Assembly: GCA_900542005.1 (NCBI GenBank)
Contig: UQLW01000016.1
Span: 1-64,000, forward strand
Direction of reading: 5' to 3'
DNA: 64,000 bases
From: an uncultured Eubacteriales bacterium
GTDB taxonomy: Bacteria; Bacillota; Clostridia; Christensenellales; UMGS416
How positions within the stretch are numbered: the stretch's first letter is position 1; every line of letters begins with the position of its first letter. A program made the position numbers and the translations under genes. A model generated the notes under the pieces. That model saw only the letters and a list, made by a program, of their open reading frames with translations, did no database searches and was not told the DNA's origin. Positions 60,621 to 64,000 of the stretch are shown here, piece after piece.

Positions 60621-61418
60621 ATGAAAAAAGTACGGCTGGAGGTATGCCCGGCACAGCAGAGCAAGCAGCCGGCATACCCGGATATGGCGTGTGTTCAAGC
60701 CTATCCGGAGCTGCTGGCGTCCACCCCTTCCCGGTGGAAGGGCAGCCCGCTCCTGTGCGCGGCGCTGGCGCTGACGGTGTCGGTGGGATTGGGCGGCTGT
60801 GCGAAGCAGCCAGGCGGCCGGGTGAGGCTTTTCGCAAGGGGAGACGGCATTGTTCGGGTATACGTCGGAGAGGGATGGGTTGGCATGATACAGCCGCCGG
60901 CTTTCTTGTCGGAACAGGAGGCCGGGCAGATCATTCGCGAGGAGGCCGAGGCTAGAGGGATTCGCTTTGGCGCCGAAGGAACAAAGACGCTCAGCGGCTA
61001 TTTCCCGATGACTGAATTTCAACTGGATAGCCCCGGCATACCTGAGGGAGAAACCTGGCAGGGCGATCTGGCTTTGGACGGTTATGATGCCGAAAAGGGC
61101 GTGGGGTTTGAATACATATCCAAAACCGATATCGAGCAATGGTCTAAAACGAATGTGAGGGCAGATGACAGAACGTCAAGTATCTATGATTTCAGCGACG
61201 CTGGCCTTCTGCTCAGCCGGTCTATCCGGGAACAGATGAATGAAGATTGGGGGCGGATTGGCATCCTGTATGATCCGGGGACGGTCTATGTCAAGACGGA
61301 CGGAGCGGCGCTAAGCGAGGAAGAATATCAGCGGATTCAACGGGAATTTAAAATCGGGCAGCTACGCCTACAGGTGCGGGATTTTCTGGACTGGCTGGCG
61401 GCGGAGGGGATCATCTAG
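60621..61418 (+). CDS. Lipoprotein-like protein, first of a tandem pair beside a radical SAM enzyme
   Basis: 265 residues; I do not recognise a named family. The N-terminal tail of about 42 residues ends in PELLASTPSRWKGS, then a hydrophobic stretch (43-59, PLLCAALALT...) finishes in the lipobox LGGC (Cys60). A tail this long before a lipoprotein signal is unusual. The exported part has GWVGMIQPPAFLSEQEAGQII near 91-111, DWGRIGILYDPGT near 210-222, and ends in RLQVRDFLDWLAAEGII. ATG 60621 follows TAGGAGG. It is paralogous to the next gene, and a radical SAM/SPASM enzyme follows, so one or both may be modified by it (inference). Confidence 0.78.
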   Translation: MKKVRLEVCPAQQSKQPAYPDMACVQAYPELLASTPSRWKGSPLLCAALALTVSVGLGGCAKQPGGRVRLFARGDGIVRVYVGEGWVGMIQPPAFLSEQEAGQIIREEAEARGIRFGAEGTKTLSGYFPMTEFQLDSPGIPEGETWQGDLALDGYDAEKGVGFEYISKTDIEQWSKTNVRADDRTSSIYDFSDAGLLLSRSIREQMNEDWGRIGILYDPGTVYVKTDGAALSEEEYQRIQREFKIGQLRLQVRDFLDWLAAEGII

Positions 61419-61438
61419 CAAAGGGGGAGGAAGGGTAT

Positions 61439-62224
61439 ATGAAGGTCAAGCTGACGGTGGAACCGCTCTTATCGTATGGGCCGCCAAAGTATCCCCTCAA
61501 GGAGCGGGCGTTGGCCCATCCGGAGCTGCTGGCGTCCACCCCTTCCCGGTGGAAGAGTAGCCCGCTCCTGTGCGCGGCGCTGGCGCTGACCCTGTCGGCT
61601 GGGATGAGCGGATGCATGGGACAGGGAGGTAAAGTCAAGCTTTTTGAGCGGGGGGAGGGCCGTGTATACGGAGACGGTTGGGTCGGTATGGTAGCGCCGG
61701 CGGCCTTTTTATCGGAACAGGAGGCATGCCAGATCATCTTCGAGGAGGCAGAGGCTCGGGGCCTCCATTTTGAAATGAAAGGGGAAAAGGAGCTGATTGG
61801 CGACTTCCCCATACCTAATTCCAGGCCGGATACCTTATATTATACTGGTGAGAAGCCGGAAACCTGGCATGGAGCGTTGATACTGGACGGCTATCATGCA
61901 GGTCAGAACGTCGGATTTGAATATATTTCAAAAGAGGATATTGAGGATTGGTCGCAGGCAAAACTTTTTGAAGGCGAATTGCTGAGTTTCTACCGATTTC
62001 ATGATACTGGCGAAAATCTTGCTGAGTCGCTCCGGAAACAAATGGATGAAGATTGGGGAAGGATCGGTATTCTATATGATCCTGGTACGATTGCTGTCCA
62101 GCCAAACGGCGAGACACTAAGCGATGCGGCGTATCAAGCGCTGCAAAAGCAGTACAAAATCGAGAAGCTGCGCCTGCAGGTGCGGGATTTTCTGGACTGG
62201 TTAGCGGCGGAGGGGATTATCTGA
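61439..62224 (+). CDS. Lipoprotein-like protein, second of the tandem pair
   Basis: 261 residues, paralogous to the preceding protein over its whole length. The tail ends in HPELLASTPSRWKSS and the lipobox is MSGC (Cys59). Later regions match in order: GWVGMVAPAAFLSEQEACQII, VGFEYISKEDIEDWS, DWGRIGILYDPGT and a C-terminus RLQVRDFLDWLAAEGII identical to copy one. The first 25 residues differ, whereas the block just before and through the membrane segment is nearly identical even at DNA level. The last base of its stop codon is the first base of the radical SAM start codon. Confidence 0.78.
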   Translation: MKVKLTVEPLLSYGPPKYPLKERALAHPELLASTPSRWKSSPLLCAALALTLSAGMSGCMGQGGKVKLFERGEGRVYGDGWVGMVAPAAFLSEQEACQIIFEEAEARGLHFEMKGEKELIGDFPIPNSRPDTLYYTGEKPETWHGALILDGYHAGQNVGFEYISKEDIEDWSQAKLFEGELLSFYRFHDTGENLAESLRKQMDEDWGRIGILYDPGTIAVQPNGETLSDAAYQALQKQYKIEKLRLQVRDFLDWLAAEGII

Positions 62225-63342
62225 TGCATGTGACGTTACACTTGACCAACGATTGCAATTTGCAGTGCCGGTATTGCTATGTGCGCCAGGGGAAGCAATT
62301 CATGAGCCGCGAGGTGGCGCGGGCGGCGGTGGATTTTGCCGCGTCGGCGGGGTCGCGCTGCGGCGTGGTATTCTTCGGCGGGGAGCCGCTTCTATGCAAA
62401 GAGCGCATCATGGATACGGTCGCCTATGGGCGGGCGCTGCAGGATCAGGGAAAGGGGCCCTTCTTCTATAAAATGACCACCAACGGCACGCTGATGGACG
62501 ATGATTTCCTCCAATATGCCGTGGAAAACGAAATTTATATCGCCCTGTCCCACGATGGCGTTCGGGCGGCCCAGGATCGAAACCGGGTTTATGCCGACGG
62601 CAGGGGGACGTTTTCCGCGCTGGAGGAAAGGGCGAAAGCGCTGCTGCGGCTTCAGCCCTATGCGCCGGTGATGATGACCGTGTCGCCCAATACGGTGCAG
62701 CATTATGCCGAAGGCGTGGATTACCTGTACAGCCTGGGTTTCCGGTATCTGATCTGCTCCCTAGACTATGCCGGAGCGTGGACGGACAAGCTGCTGGAGG
62801 AGCTGCAGCGGCAGTATCTCCGGCTGGCGAAATGGTACCGCCGGATGACGCTGCAGGAGGAAAAGTTCTATCTCTCTCCCTTCGAGGTCAAAATATCCTC
62901 CCATATCCATGGGTCGAGCTATCATGAAGAACGCTGCGAGCTGGGCAAGAAGCAGCTCTCTGTCGCGCCGGATGGGAAGCTGTATCCCTGCGTGCAGTTC
63001 GTAGGGGATGGGGCCTATTGCATCGGCGATGTATTTTCCGGGGTGGACGAGGATAAGCGGCTTAGCCTATACCGGATCAACGAAAGGGAGGAGGAGGAAT
63101 GCGCCGGATGCGCCATACGGGACCGGTGCAACCACCACTGCGCCTGCCTGAATAGACAGGTCACCGGCGATTTGCGCAAGGTTGCGCCGTCCCTATGCGC
63201 CCATGAGCGGATTCTGCTGCCCATTGCCGACCTGGTGGCGGAAACGCTCTACAAAAAACGGTCGGCCATTTTTATTCAGAAACAGTATAACGATATGTAC
63301 CCCCTGCTTTCACTGGCTGAGGATAAGCTGCTCCCGCGCTGA
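62224..63342 (+). CDS. Radical SAM/SPASM enzyme (putative peptide/protein maturase)
   Basis: 372 residues. The radical SAM motif is CNLQCRYC (Cys11, 15, 18), followed by FFGGEPLL (50-57). The C-terminal SPASM domain carries two further clusters: Cys238 and Cys256 (the x-G-x4-C motif VAPDGKLYPC), Cys266, CAGCAIRDRCNHHC (Cys293, 296, 302, 306), Cys308 and Cys325. Such enzymes install thioether, C-C or other crosslinks in ribosomal peptides, or mature sulfatases. No Cys-rich small peptide, separate leader-binding protein or sulfatase is adjacent; instead two paralogous lipoprotein-like genes lie directly upstream, the nearer one sharing one base with this gene. These are the likely targets or partners (inference). 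Confidence 0.88.
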   Translation: MHVTLHLTNDCNLQCRYCYVRQGKQFMSREVARAAVDFAASAGSRCGVVFFGGEPLLCKERIMDTVAYGRALQDQGKGPFFYKMTTNGTLMDDDFLQYAVENEIYIALSHDGVRAAQDRNRVYADGRGTFSALEERAKALLRLQPYAPVMMTVSPNTVQHYAEGVDYLYSLGFRYLICSLDYAGAWTDKLLEELQRQYLRLAKWYRRMTLQEEKFYLSPFEVKISSHIHGSSYHEERCELGKKQLSVAPDGKLYPCVQFVGDGAYCIGDVFSGVDEDKRLSLYRINEREEEECAGCAIRDRCNHHCACLNRQVTGDLRKVAPSLCAHERILLPIADLVAETLYKKRSAIFIQKQYNDMYPLLSLAEDKLLPR

Positions 63343-63380
63343 GGCATAATCCCTGCACAAAGGCAGGCTTCTTTGAAAAT

Positions 63381-63413
63381 AAAAAGGCCGTAAGCGGTAT
63401 TCCGCTTACGGCT
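63381..63413 (-). terminator. Terminator of argH
   Basis: Stem GCCGTAAGCGG / CCGCTTACGGC with a 4 nt loop; on the minus strand it is followed by CTTTTTATTTTC. It may also weakly end the radical SAM transcript from the other side. Confidence 0.82.
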
Positions 63414-63432
63414 TATCCCATGGATAAGGGGC

Positions 63433-64000
63433 CTACAGAAGATCATCCTCCAGCAGCGCCTTGCCCTGCTCGATATGGGCCAGCACAGCCTCCTCGGCGG
63501 GGCCGCCGGGCAGCTTGCGGTCGTTGACGCAGCGCATCAGGTCGATGGCCTCATAGAAGTCGGCCTCAATCAGCGGGCAGAAGCCCGTCAGCTCCTGTAG
63601 CGTCAGCTCATGGAGGGCCTGCCCGGTATGCACGCAGTGCAGCACCATTTTCCCGATCACCTCATGGGCCTGGCGGAAGGGGAGCCCCTTCTTGACCAGG
63701 TAATCGGCGGCGTCGGTGGCGTTGGTAAAGCCGCCTGCCGCCCCGGAGCGCATGACGTCCTCCTGAAAGGTAAGGGTGGAAAGCATGGCGGTAAAAAGGG
63801 TCAGGCAGCCGGTCAGCGTGTCGTGCGTATCGAACAGCGCCTCCTTGTCCTCCTGCATATCCTTATTATAGGCCAGGGGCAGCGACTTCATGGTGGTCAG
63901 AAGGCCGGTCAGGTGGCCGTAAACCCGGCCGGATTTTCCGCGGATCAGCTCGGCCACATCCGGGTTTTTCTTCTGCGGCATAATGGAGCTGCCGGTGGAA
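63433..64000 (-). CDS. argH: Argininosuccinate lyase, C-terminal part (cut by window edge)
   Basis: Last step of arginine synthesis, cleaving argininosuccinate to arginine and fumarate; also runs in the urea cycle of other organisms. The fumarase/aspartase superfamily signature GSSIMPQKKNP is read just inside the right edge, followed by DVAELIRGKSGRVYGHLTGLLTTMKSLP-type residues and the C-terminal SNATDAADYLVKKGLPFRQAHEVIG-like region of argininosuccinate lyases. Only about 189 C-terminal codons are present; the gene starts beyond the window. Confidence 0.95.
   Translation of the reverse strand, partial: STGSSIMPQKKNPDVAELIRGKSGRVYGHLTGLLTTMKSLPLAYNKDMQEDKEALFDTHDTLTGCLTLFTAMLSTLTFQEDVMRSGAAGGFTNATDAADYLVKKGLPFRQAHEVIGKMVLHCVHTGQALHELTLQELTGFCPLIEADFYEAIDLMRCVNDRKLPGGPAEEAVLAHIEQGKALLEDDLL

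Noticed and set aside
61411..61812. A 133-codon minus-strand frame opposite the second lipoprotein-like gene
   Set aside because: Shadow frame; the plus-strand gene has a good ribosome site and a full-length paralogue.

Overview
The window reads as one continuous stretch of a GC-rich Gram-positive chromosome, most likely an anaerobic gut-type member of the Clostridia (inference). Evidence for that: two T-box leaders, a cobalamin riboswitch, a type 2 isoleucyl-tRNA synthetase, Rex, clostridial-type GuaB and DAHP synthase, VanW-family wall proteins, HslUV, an intramembrane-sensing kinase beside an ABC transporter, and many ferredoxin or radical-SAM type Fe-S proteins. No tRNA, rRNA, CRISPR array, transposase or prophage was seen. 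Both ends cut a gene: guaB on the left and argH on the right.

Layout. 1-2.2 kb: guaB and a GH39-type glycosidase (minus). 2.3-10 kb: an Ile T-box, ileS, two RNA-modification enzymes, an aconitase-family hydratase and a RidA protein. 10.1-15.2 kb (minus): Nudix hydrolase, APH-family kinase behind a leader-peptide attenuator, MATE exporter, ABC-F ATPase. 15.3-19.2 kb: rex and two VanW paralogues. 19.2-23.2 kb: exonuclease III, hslO, a helical-repeat protein, an HD protein, a cytidylate-kinase-like protein. 23.3-26.7 kb (minus): DAHP synthase behind a Tyr-codon leader peptide, DUF218 protein, proA. 26.7-28.2 kb: cobalamin riboswitch with a DUF4430 lipoprotein and an ECF S-component. 28.2-29.5 kb: rpsF-ssb-rpsR. 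29.6-30.6 kb: yedK and a second RidA protein.

30.7-35.8 kb is a Leu T-box operon: a LeuA-family protein that has lost the canonical metal ligands, a TIM-barrel/acyl-CoA-ligase fusion and an amidohydrolase. 35.9-47.2 kb holds rbgA-rnhB, a giant two-module membrane glycosyltransferase, a YifB/ComM ATPase, dprA, trmFO and hslVU. 47.2-48.2 kb is an AT-richer patch. 48.4-49.6 kb has a ferredoxin/membrane Fe-S pair and a YccF protein. 49.7-54.8 kb is a response regulator, kinase, ABC ATPase and FtsX-type permease unit with a direct-repeat operator. 54.9-60.4 kb carries a DUF3592 protein, an esterase, nadE, a DUF4038 glycosidase and an HD protein. 60.6-63.3 kb has two paralogous lipoprotein-like proteins and a radical SAM/SPASM enzyme. 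argH closes the window.

The strongest candidates for undescribed biology are the Leu T-box operon, the paired lipoproteins with their radical SAM enzyme, and two ribosome-mediated attenuators. One attenuator has Tyr codons ahead of DAHP synthase; the other has a 17-residue leader peptide ahead of an antibiotic-kinase-like gene.
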